16,877 nt of DNA from an uncultured Lachnospiraceae bacterium (GCA_947174615.1 CAMWJQ010000027.1:1-16877), one strand, 5' to 3'; positions 7,201-13,375 are shown, counted from the first letter of the stretch. Notes: generated by a model from the letters alone, not told the origin. Program-made: numbers and translations.

Positions 7201-7462
7201 TCATTCATTTTTACACTGAGGGCTATCGGAACATAATTCCGATCACCTTTCTAACTTGTACCTGCCGTTGTGGCAGTTGCTGCCTGTATAGCCCTTTTCA
7301 AAGATGCGGCGCCGTCAAAACACAGCCCTGCTTTCAGAAAAACACGCTCGCGTACCTTGTACTCCTAAGTCCGGTGGCGCATTGCCTCGATTTTGCCCTT
7401 CGCAGCTCCATGTGATACGGCTTCTCCGCTAAGGAACAGTTCCTAAGGATAAAAATTTATCT
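7155..7462 (-). ncRNA. Candidate structured RNA downstream of the YbjQ gene
   Basis: This 250-300 base stretch has no plausible gene but holds many nested pairings on the minus strand. A hairpin GATAAA/TTTATC overlaps the YbjQ stop. AGGA/TCCT follows. GCGCC (7380-7376) can pair with GGCGC (7313-7309). GGGCTAT (7294-7288) pairs with ATAGCCC (7226-7220) and encloses CTGCC/GGCAG (7276-7262) and TCGGAA/TTCCGA (7242-7226), a three-way junction. CTGCC can also pair with an earlier GGCAG (7284-7280), so two folds compete. Loops are purine-rich on this strand (GCGAAGGGCAAAATCGAGG). The terminator at 7148-7200 closes it. It may be a 3' UTR-derived or processed RNA, or a member of a known large clostridial family such as raiA-type RNA. 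I cannot decide from sequence alone. Confidence 0.5.
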
Positions 7463-7768
7463 GAATTTCACAGCAGTCCCATACGCCATGACCTCTGCAG
7501 CGCCCTGCATAACTGCCGCGGACGCATAGCGGATATTCACAACCGCGTCGGCGCCGAGCTTTTCAGCCTCCTGTGTCATGCGCTTTGTGGCGAGTGCACG
7601 CGCCTCGTTCATCATCTCCGTGTAGGCTGTCAGCTCGCCGCCCACCAGCGTCTTAAAACTCTGCGTTATGTCCTTTCCGACATTTTTCGACTGGATGGTA
7701 CTCCCTTTGACCATTCCCAGCATTTCTAATTCTTTTCCGCTAATGTAATCAGTATTGACTAAGATCAT
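7457..7768 (-). CDS. YbjQ/UPF0145-family protein
   Basis: A protein of 103 residues, the normal length for this family. Typical text is present: VKGSTIQSKNVGKDITQSFK, then GGELTAYTEMMNEARALATK, RMTQEAEKLGADAVVNIRY and the closing VMAYGTAVKF. YbjQ proteins are small cytosolic pentamers, often called heavy-metal-binding by name, but their true activity is not established. The start at 7768 follows GGAGGAGAAGAG and overlaps the end of the two-TM gene by 20 bp, so the pair is translationally coupled. It is the last protein gene of the SPFH operon. Its stop codon sits in the first hairpin of the candidate RNA that follows. Confidence 0.9.
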   Translation of the reverse strand: MILVNTDYISGKELEMLGMVKGSTIQSKNVGKDITQSFKTLVGGELTAYTEMMNEARALATKRMTQEAEKLGADAVVNIRYASAAVMQGAAEVMAYGTAVKFR

Positions 7769-7982
7769 CCTCTTCTCCTCCTTGAATCTCTTTTATTCTG
7801 TTTAACAACACACCGAACATCACCGCCGCCACAATCAGCGGCGCCACAATCATTAGAATCCTGACTGCAGTCGGGACGCCGGATACTGTCATAAAAAATA
7901 CTGCCAATCCAATATAGTAGACAATTATAATGAAAGCAATCACAATTGGCGCAGCCATTTTCTGCCAATGTTTCATCTGCAT
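7749..7982 (-). CDS. Small two-helix membrane protein
   Basis: About 77 residues with two membrane helices, PIVIAFIIIVYYIGLAVFFM and ILMIVAPLIVAAVMFGVLLN, a short outside loop and an acidic cytosolic end (EIQGGEEDDLSQY). AAAGGAG lies four bases before the ATG at 7982; an ATG at 7976 and a GTG at 7985 are also possible. The protein overlaps the YbjQ start by 20 bp. I do not know the family. Its place between the SPFH-operon regulator and YbjQ suggests that it works at the membrane with the SPFH protein, perhaps as a partner in the same complex. Confidence 0.8.
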   Translation of the reverse strand: MQMKHWQKMAAPIVIAFIIIVYYIGLAVFFMTVSGVPTAVRILMIVAPLIVAAVMFGVLLNRIKEIQGGEEDDLSQY

Positions 7983-8056
7983 CACGCTCCTTTACTTTTT
8001 GATGCACACCTGTAATGCCAACACGCTTTCGTGTGCATTGTCTGCAGCGATCTGTT

Positions 8057-8257
8057 TCAAATGTCGATTTCCAACGGCTTGTCGATTTCGTCAGAAACAT
8101 ACTTACCGTTTTTCTTCCGCTGCCGGACGCACTCTGTCAGCAGGTACTCAATCTGCCCGTTGTCAGAGCGGAAATCGTCCTCCGCCCAGGCGGCAATTGC
8201 CTCATATAGTTTTGCCGACAGCCTGAGCGGCACTTGTTTTTTTCCCGAATCACCCAT
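8057..8257 (-). CDS. Ribbon-helix-helix (Arc-like) small protein
   Basis: A protein of 66 residues. KKQVPLRLSAKLYEAIAAWA followed by EDDFRSDNGQIEYLLTECVR fits the beta strand-helix-helix pattern of Arc/MetJ-type proteins, with the polar strand residues that read DNA (QVPLRLS). The tail KKNGKYVSDEIDKPLEIDI is hydrophilic. The start follows AAGGAATGATGTT. It lies 55 bp after the SPFH gene on the same strand and 74 bp before the two-TM gene. Similar short Arc-like proteins are known beside SPFH genes in related bacteria, where they may be regulators or adaptors. It could bind the palindrome at the operon promoter, but nothing here proves that. Confidence 0.75.
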   Translation of the reverse strand: MGDSGKKQVPLRLSAKLYEAIAAWAEDDFRSDNGQIEYLLTECVRQRKKNGKYVSDEIDKPLEIDI

Positions 8258-8312
8258 AACATCATTCCTTTTAGTCTTTTCTGAACGCAGTTTCTGCGCT
8301 GATCTTACGTGT

Positions 8313-9317
8313 TTAATACAAGCTGCCTGAATTCACGATCGGCTGCGCGTCGCGGTTTCCGCAGAGAACGACTAGCAGATTTGACACCATCGCCGCCTTG
8401 CGCTCCTCGTCCAGCTCAACGGTATGGTTTTCACTCAGGCGATCCAATGCCATCTCAACCATGCCGACTGCGCCGTCCACGATCATTTTGCGCGCATCAA
8501 TGATTGCAGATGCCTGCTGGCGCTGAAGCATCACTGCCGCGATCTCCGGCGCGTAGGCAAGATATGTAATGCGCGCCTCGACAATCTCGATTCCCGCCTC
8601 CTCGACGCGCTTCTGAATCTCCCCGCGGATTCTGCCGGCAACAATCTCGCTCGACCCGCGCAGACTTCCCTCATCCGATACGCCGTCCCCGGTCGTGTCA
8701 ATATTGGGCGCCACATCATAGGGATAGATACGAACGATATCGCGGAGTGCGCTGTCGCACTGCAAAGACAGAAATTCTTTGTAATTGTCTACGTTGAACA
8801 CTGCCTTTGCAGTGTCCACAATTTTCCATGTGACGGCAATGCCTATCTCAATCGGATTCCCGAGACAGTCGTTAATTTTCTGCTTGTTGTTGTTCAGGGT
8901 CATAATTTTCAGTGAAATCTTATTGCTGCAGGCTTCCACATTGGTACCTGCTGTCTTGTTTGCAATCGCCATCAGTGCAGCAGAATCATTGACGTCGCCG
9001 CTCTGGTTCAGTTTGGTCCGCGCCGCCGGATTCACGCTGGTGCAGAACGGATTTACATAATAGAAACCATCCTCCTTCAATGTACCCACGTATTTGCCAA
9101 ACAAGGTAAGCACCAGCGCCTCCTGCGGTTTTAAGACCTTCAGCCCCGCAAGAAGTATCGTTGCCACAACAATCATAACAACACTGGCAATGATGATTCC
9201 AACATAGGTATTCCGCGCCCCAAACGCAATCCCTGCCACCGAAGCTGCATACAATACCAATATGCCAAGCAATGCCGCCATTCCGTTCTTTTTCCTTGAT
9301 AAAACCTTTTCTTTCAT
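8313..9317 (-). CDS. SPFH/Band 7 domain membrane protein
   Basis: From the ATG at 9317 the protein has 334 residues. This start is chosen for AAAGGAGGAAATGCG, and it begins MKEKVLSRKKNG; the frame is open to 9389 without a better site. Two adjacent membrane helices (MAALLGILVLYAASVAGIAF and GIIIASVVMIVVATILLAGL) precede the Band 7 domain. That domain starts VLKPQEALVLTLFGKYVGTL and runs through EIGIAVTWKIVDTAKAVFNV and a helix rich in Glu and Arg (GRIRGEIQKRVEEAGIEIVE). The C-terminal helices (VMLQRQQASAIIDARKMIVD) form the oligomer coil. SPFH proteins build ring or cage scaffolds that organise membrane patches. The operon continues with the RHH-like, two-TM and YbjQ genes, so a membrane-stress scaffold is a fair inference. 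Confidence 0.92.
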   Translation of the reverse strand: MKEKVLSRKKNGMAALLGILVLYAASVAGIAFGARNTYVGIIIASVVMIVVATILLAGLKVLKPQEALVLTLFGKYVGTLKEDGFYYVNPFCTSVNPAARTKLNQSGDVNDSAALMAIANKTAGTNVEACSNKISLKIMTLNNNKQKINDCLGNPIEIGIAVTWKIVDTAKAVFNVDNYKEFLSLQCDSALRDIVRIYPYDVAPNIDTTGDGVSDEGSLRGSSEIVAGRIRGEIQKRVEEAGIEIVEARITYLAYAPEIAAVMLQRQQASAIIDARKMIVDGAVGMVEMALDRLSENHTVELDEERKAAMVSNLLVVLCGNRDAQPIVNSGSLY

Positions 9318-9377
9318 CGCATTTCCTCCTTTATTTGCAGATGTATTCGGTGAAGTTGATTTGTTTTTTATTTCTTT

Positions 9378-9416
9378 TGATATCATCATGATATCATAAA
9401 GAAATTATTTTGTCAA
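9378..9416 (-). promoter_or_regulatory. Promoter of the SPFH operon with overlapping palindrome
   Basis: On the minus strand TTGACA (9416-9411) is followed 17 bases later by TATCAT (9393-9388), a good housekeeping promoter. TGATATCATCATGATATCA (9378-9396) is a perfect odd-centred palindrome covering the -10 and the expected start of transcription. A repressor there would shut the operon off. Confidence 0.7.
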
Positions 9417-9440
9417 TAATAGCTTTACATTTTTTCAAAC

Positions 9441-9530
9441 TTAGGAACTGTTAAGAAATAACTTGTTAATTTGCCGCAGATGGGCATTTAGGCAAGTCAA
9501 ATTGATGCGTTATTTCTAAACTGTTCCTTA
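9441..9530. repeat. MITE-like palindromic repeat of 90 bp
   Basis: AGGAACTGTTAAGAAATAAC at the left end (9443-9462) is matched by an inverted copy at 9509-9530; over 22 bases 19 agree. Inside, TTGCC/GGCAA form a second stem. There is no reading frame. Short hairpin elements of this kind are usually moved by transposases elsewhere in the genome or act as processed RNA. It sits between the SPFH promoter and the receiver gene terminator. Confidence 0.6.
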
Positions 9531-9545
9531 TACCATTCTCTGCAA

Positions 9546-9597
9546 AAAAAAGTATTCTGAGACATTATGCGCAAAACTCATCCCAGAATACTTTTTC
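9546..9597 (-). terminator. Rho-independent terminator of the receiver gene
   Basis: AAAAAGTATTCTG pairs with CAGAATACTTTTT across a 24-base loop. On the minus strand the stem ends in a run of eight T. The A-run on the other side makes it able to work in both directions. It follows the receiver gene stop after about 20 bp. Confidence 0.8.
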
Positions 9598-9619
9598 ATT
9601 TTTTATTTATTATTTTTAT

Positions 9620-10039
9620 TTATTTTGCATAGGCAGCGAGCGCGCCAAATATTTTCTCCATGTCAAAGGGTTTGGTCAGGTGGTCATTCATGCCTGCCTC
9701 CCTCGTCTGGCGGATGTCCTCCTCGAAATCATTTGCAGTCAGCGCCAGTATTGGTATCGTCTGTGCGTCCGCATGCTCCATTGCGCGGATTCTTTTCGTC
9801 GCCTCCACACCGCCCATGACAGGCATGTGCATATCCATCAAAATCACGTCAAATGTCCCCGGCGGGCTGTTCGAAAACCGCTCGACCGCGATTTGCCCAT
9901 TCTCGGCGCCGGTCACGACCAAACCCCGCTCCCTTAAAACCTCCGTCACAATTTCCAGATTCAACTCATTATCCTCGACCACTAAAGCTTTCATTCCTAT
10001 CAGTGGATCCGACACATTCCCCATAACATCTCTTCCCAT
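9620..10039 (-). CDS. Stand-alone response-regulator receiver protein
   Basis: A single CheY-like receiver domain with no output domain. The acidic pocket is in ALVVEDNELNLEIVTEVLRE; the phosphorylation Asp is in FDVILMDMHMPVMGG (about residue 71 from the first start); the conserved Thr is in IPILALTANDF and the Lys in DHLTKPFD. The text is closest to the C-terminal receivers of hybrid histidine kinases (EDNELN, ANDFEEDIRQTREAGMNDHL). The protein may therefore be a phosphorelay partner of a distant kinase, or a detached piece of one. The start is uncertain: ATG at 10039 has GAGG eight bases before it, but ATGs at 10024 and 9994 (MKALVVEDN) would also give a complete domain. A 15-bp tandem repeat lies just upstream, and a strong terminator follows. 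No kinase gene is in the window. Confidence 0.9.
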   Translation of the reverse strand: MGRDVMGNVSDPLIGMKALVVEDNELNLEIVTEVLRERGLVVTGAENGQIAVERFSNSPPGTFDVILMDMHMPVMGGVEATKRIRAMEHADAQTIPILALTANDFEEDIRQTREAGMNDHLTKPFDMEKIFGALAAYAK

Positions 10040-10062
10040 ATCAGCGCCTCATTCTATCCTTT

Positions 10063-10092
10063 ATTATAACGATTACGATTATAACGATTACG
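10063..10092. repeat. Two exact 15-bp tandem repeats before the receiver gene
   Basis: ATTATAACGATTACG occurs twice back to back. On the minus strand each unit supplies a TATAAT, giving two stacked -10-like boxes 24 and 39 bp before the start at 10039. No good -35 is visible. It may be a doubled promoter or a paired regulator site. Confidence 0.6.
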
Positions 10093-10138
10093 CATTTGTA
10101 TGAAAACTCCCGGCAGTCCGATTGCCCCCTTTCACGGC

Positions 10139-10155
10139 TGTACTGGTTCAGTACA
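10139..10155. repeat. Short inverted repeat in the gap before the receiver gene
   Basis: TGTACTG and CAGTACA flank GTT, making a 7-bp stem. The gap 10040-10250 otherwise holds only the tandem repeats and AT-rich DNA downstream of the XRE gene. No gene is seen in it. The hairpin lacks a U-run. Confidence 0.4.
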
Positions 10156-10250
10156 AGTCCTGGTGCAAACGTGTTTCCCGCCGGCAGATTCGTCTCAAGC
10201 TTTGTCTGTTTCTATTATACTTGTTTTGCGTTATAATATCAATCCTATTT

Positions 10251-10502
10251 TTATGCGCTGACTGCCATCGGGCTGTCATTCATGACCAGTATGTCATCCA
10301 CCTTCACACCGAGTACTGCTGCCAGCACGACCAGATTGTCGATTGTCGGCAGCGCTGTTCCATGCTGCCACTTGTACAGCGCCTGCGGTGTGGAAAACCC
10401 AAAGATTTCCTGCAGCTGCCGCACAGACAGCCCTGCCTGAACCCGCAGCTCCATGATGTGCTGCCCCGTCTTTACCATGTCGATTGTCGGTATCGTGACC
10501 AT
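10251..10502 (-). CDS. XRE-family helix-turn-helix regulator
   Basis: A protein of 83 residues made almost wholly of one Cro/C1-type domain. The helices run VKTGQHIMELRVQAGLSVRQ, LQEIFGFSTPQALYKWQHGT and ALPTIDNLVVLAAVLGVKVD, ending DDILV. FSTPQALYKWQHG is the recognition helix region. There is no second domain, so it is a small DNA-binding regulator with unknown targets. The start follows GGAGG with eight bases of spacing. It lies 99 bp after RtcB on the same strand and 211 bp before the receiver gene. It might control RtcB or itself, but no matching palindrome stands out in the leader. Confidence 0.88.
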   Translation of the reverse strand: MVTIPTIDMVKTGQHIMELRVQAGLSVRQLQEIFGFSTPQALYKWQHGTALPTIDNLVVLAAVLGVKVDDILVMNDSPMAVSA

Positions 10503-10584
10503 TTTCTATACCTCCTGTTCCGGCATCTGTCCAAATATTAAATTTCACAGACACGCCCTGACATCCGCCAGCGCAGGGGTATTT

Positions 10585-10605
10585 CACTTTTCAAACGCGC
10601 TCTAG
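10585..10605. repeat. Solitary copy of the MITE terminal sequence at the RtcB stop
   Basis: TTTTCAAACGCGCTCTAG matches the right end of the element at 12141-12306 (TTTTCAAACACGCTCTAG) in 17 of 18 bases. The stop codon of RtcB is the TAG formed by this end read on the minus strand. No convincing second end is seen nearby, so this is a remnant or one end of a diverged element. Confidence 0.5.
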
Positions 10606-11819
10606 TCAGATGCCTTAAAATTATATATTGGTTTCATGATATCAATCACGTCCACAGATTCTTTGATTACATCAATAATATCCGCCAGCGATTTATATGC
10701 CATCGGCGCCTCATCAAGTGTCGCCTCGTTGACAGACGTTGTGTAAATGCCATCCATCATGCTGCGGTAATCTTCCATAGACAGATTTTCTTTTGCTTTT
10801 GTGCGTGACATCAGCCGTCCGGCACCGTGCGGCGCGGAGTAATTCCACTCTGGATTGCCCCTGCCGACGGCTAGTACGCTGCCATCTCTCATATTGATTG
10901 GAATTAACACTTTCTCGCCCTTATGGGCGGCGATCGCACCCTTGCGCAGTATCATCTCATCGGTGTCAATATAATTGTGAACTGTGTGGAATGCGTCCGT
11001 GCCTGTCATTCCTGTTCTTTCTAAAATCACCTCTGCCATCCTCTCGCGGTTCCGTCTGGCAAACTGCTGGCAGAGCTCCACATCATGCAGATAATCCTCG
11101 AGGAATGTTCCATACAGGTAGCGCAGATCCTCTGGTATGAGACAATCCCTGCGCTCCCACTTGAGTTCTTTTAAGGCTTTTTGAATTTCCTTTCTGCGCC
11201 CCGCCGCTTTGTATTCCTCAATCAAGGCATCTCTTTCCTTGAAATACGCCTCCTTGCCAGTATGCAGTTCAATCGCTAATTGTTGATAAAACTCCGCGAC
11301 CTGCTTTCCGAGGTTTCTGCTGCCAGAGTGAATGACAAGGTATTTCGTCCCATCCTGTGCCAAATCCACCTCGATAAAATGATTGCCGCCGCCCAAGGTG
11401 CCAAGGCTGCGCTCAAGGCGCCTTGCGTCCTTTAGATTGCGGTAACAGCGAAGCTGCAATAAATCAAACCGCTCCTGTCTTCCTTCCCAGACATTCTTCC
11501 CCGATGGGATAAAATGCGCTGCTGCGTCCATTTTCTCAAAATCAATCTCCTCCCTGCCGAGATTCACAGTGTACATGCCGCAGCCAATATCCACGCCGAC
11601 AATGTTTGGCACTGCCTTGTCGGTGATGGTCATGGTCGTGCCGATGGTGCAGCCTTTCCCTGCATGGACATCGGGCATAATACGGATTCTGCTTCCCTGC
11701 GTAAATTCATAATCGCACATCCTGCGAATCTGCTCGATGGCTTCCTCCTCCACTACTTTTGCATAACAGAGGGCTGTGCTGACCTTTCCCTTAATCTCTA
11801 ATACATCCTTTGCTGACAT
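10602..11819 (-). CDS. rtcB: RtcB-family RNA ligase
   Basis: A protein of 405 residues, the length of E. coli RtcB (408). RtcB joins RNA 2',3'-cyclic phosphate ends to 5'-OH ends using GTP and Mn(II). The diagnostic motifs appear in order: MPDVHAGKGCTIGTTM, VGVDIGCGMYTVNLG with the metal-binding Cys, GTLGGGNHFIEVD with a metal His, LVIHSGSRNLGK with another, FHTVHNYID, and NYSAPHGAGRLMSRTKA with the His that takes the guanylate. All key residues are intact. The start at 11819 follows AAGGGAG; the frame is open to 11861 without a better site. Neither an archease nor the RtcA/RtcR pair is present, but a small protein and a terminator precede the gene and an XRE gene follows. The role is probably RNA repair after stress. 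The last codon lies against a repeat end that provides the stop. Confidence 0.95.
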   Translation of the reverse strand: MSAKDVLEIKGKVSTALCYAKVVEEEAIEQIRRMCDYEFTQGSRIRIMPDVHAGKGCTIGTTMTITDKAVPNIVGVDIGCGMYTVNLGREEIDFEKMDAAAHFIPSGKNVWEGRQERFDLLQLRCYRNLKDARRLERSLGTLGGGNHFIEVDLAQDGTKYLVIHSGSRNLGKQVAEFYQQLAIELHTGKEAYFKERDALIEEYKAAGRRKEIQKALKELKWERRDCLIPEDLRYLYGTFLEDYLHDVELCQQFARRNRERMAEVILERTGMTGTDAFHTVHNYIDTDEMILRKGAIAAHKGEKVLIPINMRDGSVLAVGRGNPEWNYSAPHGAGRLMSRTKAKENLSMEDYRSMMDGIYTTSVNEATLDEAPMAYKSLADIIDVIKESVDVIDIMKPIYNFKASD

Positions 11820-11892
11820 TTTTTCTCCCTTCTTTCTATAATAATGCAGTCTATACCGCAACTATTACAAACCAAACTGCCCACTTAAAAAA

Positions 11893-11943
11893 GAAAACCG
11901 CCTGTCTTGTCTGAGTAAATCCTCCATACAAGATAAGCGGTTT
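11893..11943 (-). terminator. Rho-independent terminator before RtcB
   Basis: AAACCGCCTGTCTTGT pairs with ACAAGATAAGCGGTTT with minor bulges. On the minus strand TTTTCTTTTTT follows. It ends the transcript of the small gene at 11961-12113 and isolates RtcB. Confidence 0.8.
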
Positions 11944-11960
11944 GAATTTGATGTAACGCC

Positions 11961-12113
11961 TTAAACTGCAAGCCCGACCCTGGCACGACTCAACCAACTT
12001 TTTTCCCTCTTATATGGACACGCAAAACATAGACTCTGTTTTGAATCCAGCGCCTGTTCAAATGCTCTGCTAATTTGGTAATTTGTTCCGTTGAGTGATA
12101 ATGTTCTGTTCAT
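11961..12113 (-). CDS. Small protein of unknown function with CxxC (50 aa)
   Basis: A 50-residue frame begins MNRTLSLNGTNYQISRAFEQ and ends REKSWLSRARVGLAV. Its composition and codon use look like a real gene: there is an amphipathic helix SRAFEQALDSKQ and a C-x-x-C pair in LCFACPYKRE. The ribosome site AAAGGAA lies about 11 bases before the ATG, rather far. A proper terminator follows the stop within 20-70 bp, which supports transcription on this strand. The gene is flanked on its upstream side by a MITE-like element that ends 28 bp before the start codon, so that element may carry or disturb the promoter. I do not recognise the family. One CxxC pair could bind metal only as a dimer. Confidence 0.5.
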   Translation of the reverse strand: MNRTLSLNGTNYQISRAFEQALDSKQSLCFACPYKREKSWLSRARVGLAV

Positions 12114-12140
12114 CGTTGTGCAGTTCCTTTCTTCCTGATC

Positions 12141-12306
12141 CTAAAGTGTGTTTGAAAAATGCTTTCTGCCAGATGTGCGTCACAATTTGTGGGAGATTTG
12201 TGCCAAATGAAGGGCGCATAGCGGGCTATGTAACCTGAATTTGGTGCAAATATCACGCAACGTGGGGCGTGCAGATGACGGGAATGATTTTTCAAACACG
12301 CTCTAG
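12141..12306. repeat. MITE-like element of 166 bp with 20-bp inverted ends
   Basis: The left end CTAAAGTGTGTTTGAAAAAT and the inverted right end (12287-12306) agree in 18 of 20 bases. The interior is one long imperfect hairpin: TTTGTGCCAAAT (12197-12208) faces ATTTGGTGCAAA (12239-12250), and at the tip CATAG and CTATG flank CGGG. No transposase is present. I believe this repeat type is common in Lachnospiraceae genomes, but that is memory and not a search result. A solitary end lies at 10585-10605. Confidence 0.75.
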
Positions 12307-12335
12307 CATTCTGACTTTACTTTTATCATACTATA

Positions 12336-12827
12336 TCACATTTTATGGGAAATGTCATTATACTTGTGGTATAAAGATGGAGAATTTATCCACGTCAACG
12401 CTGCTGCCTCGCCCGACCTCATACCTGTACACAAAAGCAGTGAAACAAACTTATAGTAATAGTCTTGCGCCATCTCCTGCATAAAGTCCTTTTGCTCCTG
12501 TTCTGTTAATGCCCTGTGATATGTCTCTGATGCTTTAAACACTCTCCCTGAATCTTTTACACCCTGCTGGTATGCGCCATTGGAACATTTTGTGAAGACA
12601 TCTAAAAACATCTTGTCAGTTTCTCCTTGCATCTCTCTCCTGTACTCACGTTTCTGCCATGCCTTAATCATTGCCGCTGTAAGGCAAAAGCCGCTGTGCG
12701 CTGCTCGCTTTCCTATTTCGTAAGCTGAATTTATCGCATTTATAAAAAGCTGTAAAAATTCCTTGTCAGAAATCTTTTCAAATTCCGGCTCTTTCTGAAA
12801 CTGCTCTATTACAAGTGGAAATTTCAT
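12336..12827 (-). pseudogene. Hybrid ORF: ICE accessory protein joined to integrase fragment
   Basis: Residues 1 to about 95 (KISDKEFLQLFINAINSAYE, HSGFCLTAAMIKAWQKREYR) look like a small accessory protein of Tn916-like elements. Residues about 105-146 are different: YHRALTEQEQKDFMQEMAQD, then FVSLLLCTGMRSGEAAALTW. The latter is the box of tyrosine integrases that holds the first catalytic Arg. The rest of the integrase (HxxR, the second His and the Tyr) is missing, because the frame runs from ALTW within a few codons into the left direct repeat (LYHKYND) and a short tail ISHKM. The N-terminal DNA-binding domains are also missing. Internal deletion probably joined two genes and removed the catalytic end, so the element could not excise by itself. 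The start at 12827 has AAAGGA nine bases upstream. Confidence 0.7.
12363..12385. repeat. Left attachment-site repeat
   Basis: This is an exact 23-bp match to 16001-16023 in the same orientation. It encodes LYHKYND on the minus strand, followed by ISHKM and a stop at 12336. It is the boundary on the integrase side. Confidence 0.8.
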
Positions 12828-12908
12828 TTTAAACAAATCCTTTCTTTACAGAGGGTAGCAACAGGCGTGTTATACTACCTGCAAGCCCCAATTCGCTAGA
12901 TTGTCGGG

Positions 12909-13244
12909 TTACTCGCTCCTATCGGTATTTGCGGTACTGGTAGGGGCATTTTTCTTGTAACGGCTCTGTATATCGTCAGCCATTGCCATAATTTCGTTGT
13001 GTCTATCAAACTTATTTTCCTTTTCTCTTTCCGGTGTTACGGTCAAGTCCTCCGGCTTGAACTGCTGCAAGAACTGCAACCGCTCCTGTCTGTTCTCAAA
13101 GCTAACCCCAGCGGCTCTCACTGTCATTGACAGCTTTACCCTCTGCCACGCTTTGCGGAATGCTTCAGATAAGGAATACCCGGCTTTTTTCAGTTCGTTT
13201 GTTATTGCACGCACGTTTTTTCTTACTTTGGTAATCTGTGTCAT
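12909..13244 (-). CDS. Small HIRAN-like element protein
   Basis: A protein of 111 residues. The N-terminal helices (ITNELKKAGYSLSEAFRKAW) are followed by VRAAGVSFENRQERLQFLQQ, then EDLTVTPEREKENKFDRHNE. This resembles the first part of HIRAN domains (vAGvtf..RQ, then rEp.N.yD.nAi), which are found in small proteins of clostridial integrative elements and in DNA-repair enzymes. The tail (MADDIQSRYKKNAPTSTANT) is disordered, and the last HIRAN strands are not evident, so the domain may be shortened. The start follows GGAAAGGAG. It is read divergently from the RHH-like gene, and the three palindromic operators lie between the two starts, so both genes may be under one regulator. The family call is moderate. 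Confidence 0.6.
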   Translation of the reverse strand: MTQITKVRKNVRAITNELKKAGYSLSEAFRKAWQRVKLSMTVRAAGVSFENRQERLQFLQQFKPEDLTVTPEREKENKFDRHNEIMAMADDIQSRYKKNAPTSTANTDRSE

Positions 13245-13287
13245 GTTGTTTGCTCCTTTCCTCTCTTTCGATAATACAAGTATACCA

Positions 13288-13369
13288 TAGCGCGCTAAGG
13301 ATTGCTATTGACATTATATCTAAATTTAGCGCGCTAAGTTTATGCGATATTCTCATAGCGCGCTAAGTT
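13288..13369. promoter_or_regulatory. Three identical palindromic operators in a divergent promoter
   Basis: TAGCGCGCTA, a perfect palindrome always followed by AG, occurs at 13288-13297, 13327-13336 and 13356-13365, spaced 39 and 29 bp apart. The third copy covers the -35 position of the plus-strand promoter. This suggests a dimeric repressor acting on both divergent genes. Confidence 0.75.
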
Positions 13370-13375
13370 GGCATT

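Noticed and set aside
8424..8915. Plus-strand open frame of 163 codons
   Set aside because: It is the antisense of the SPFH domain gene and has no ribosome site or recognisable domain.
12110..12295. Minus-strand frame of 61 codons
   Set aside because: It lies almost entirely inside the MITE-like repeat, which is a hairpin and not coding.
12363..12385. tRNA gene as the integration target
   Set aside because: No tRNA cloverleaf is present at either repeat. The target is the end of the glycosidase gene.
13288..13365. Three repeats as a possible CRISPR array
   Set aside because: The repeats are 10-bp palindromes with unequal short spacers of about 19-29 bp and sit in a promoter; they are operators. 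No cas gene is present.
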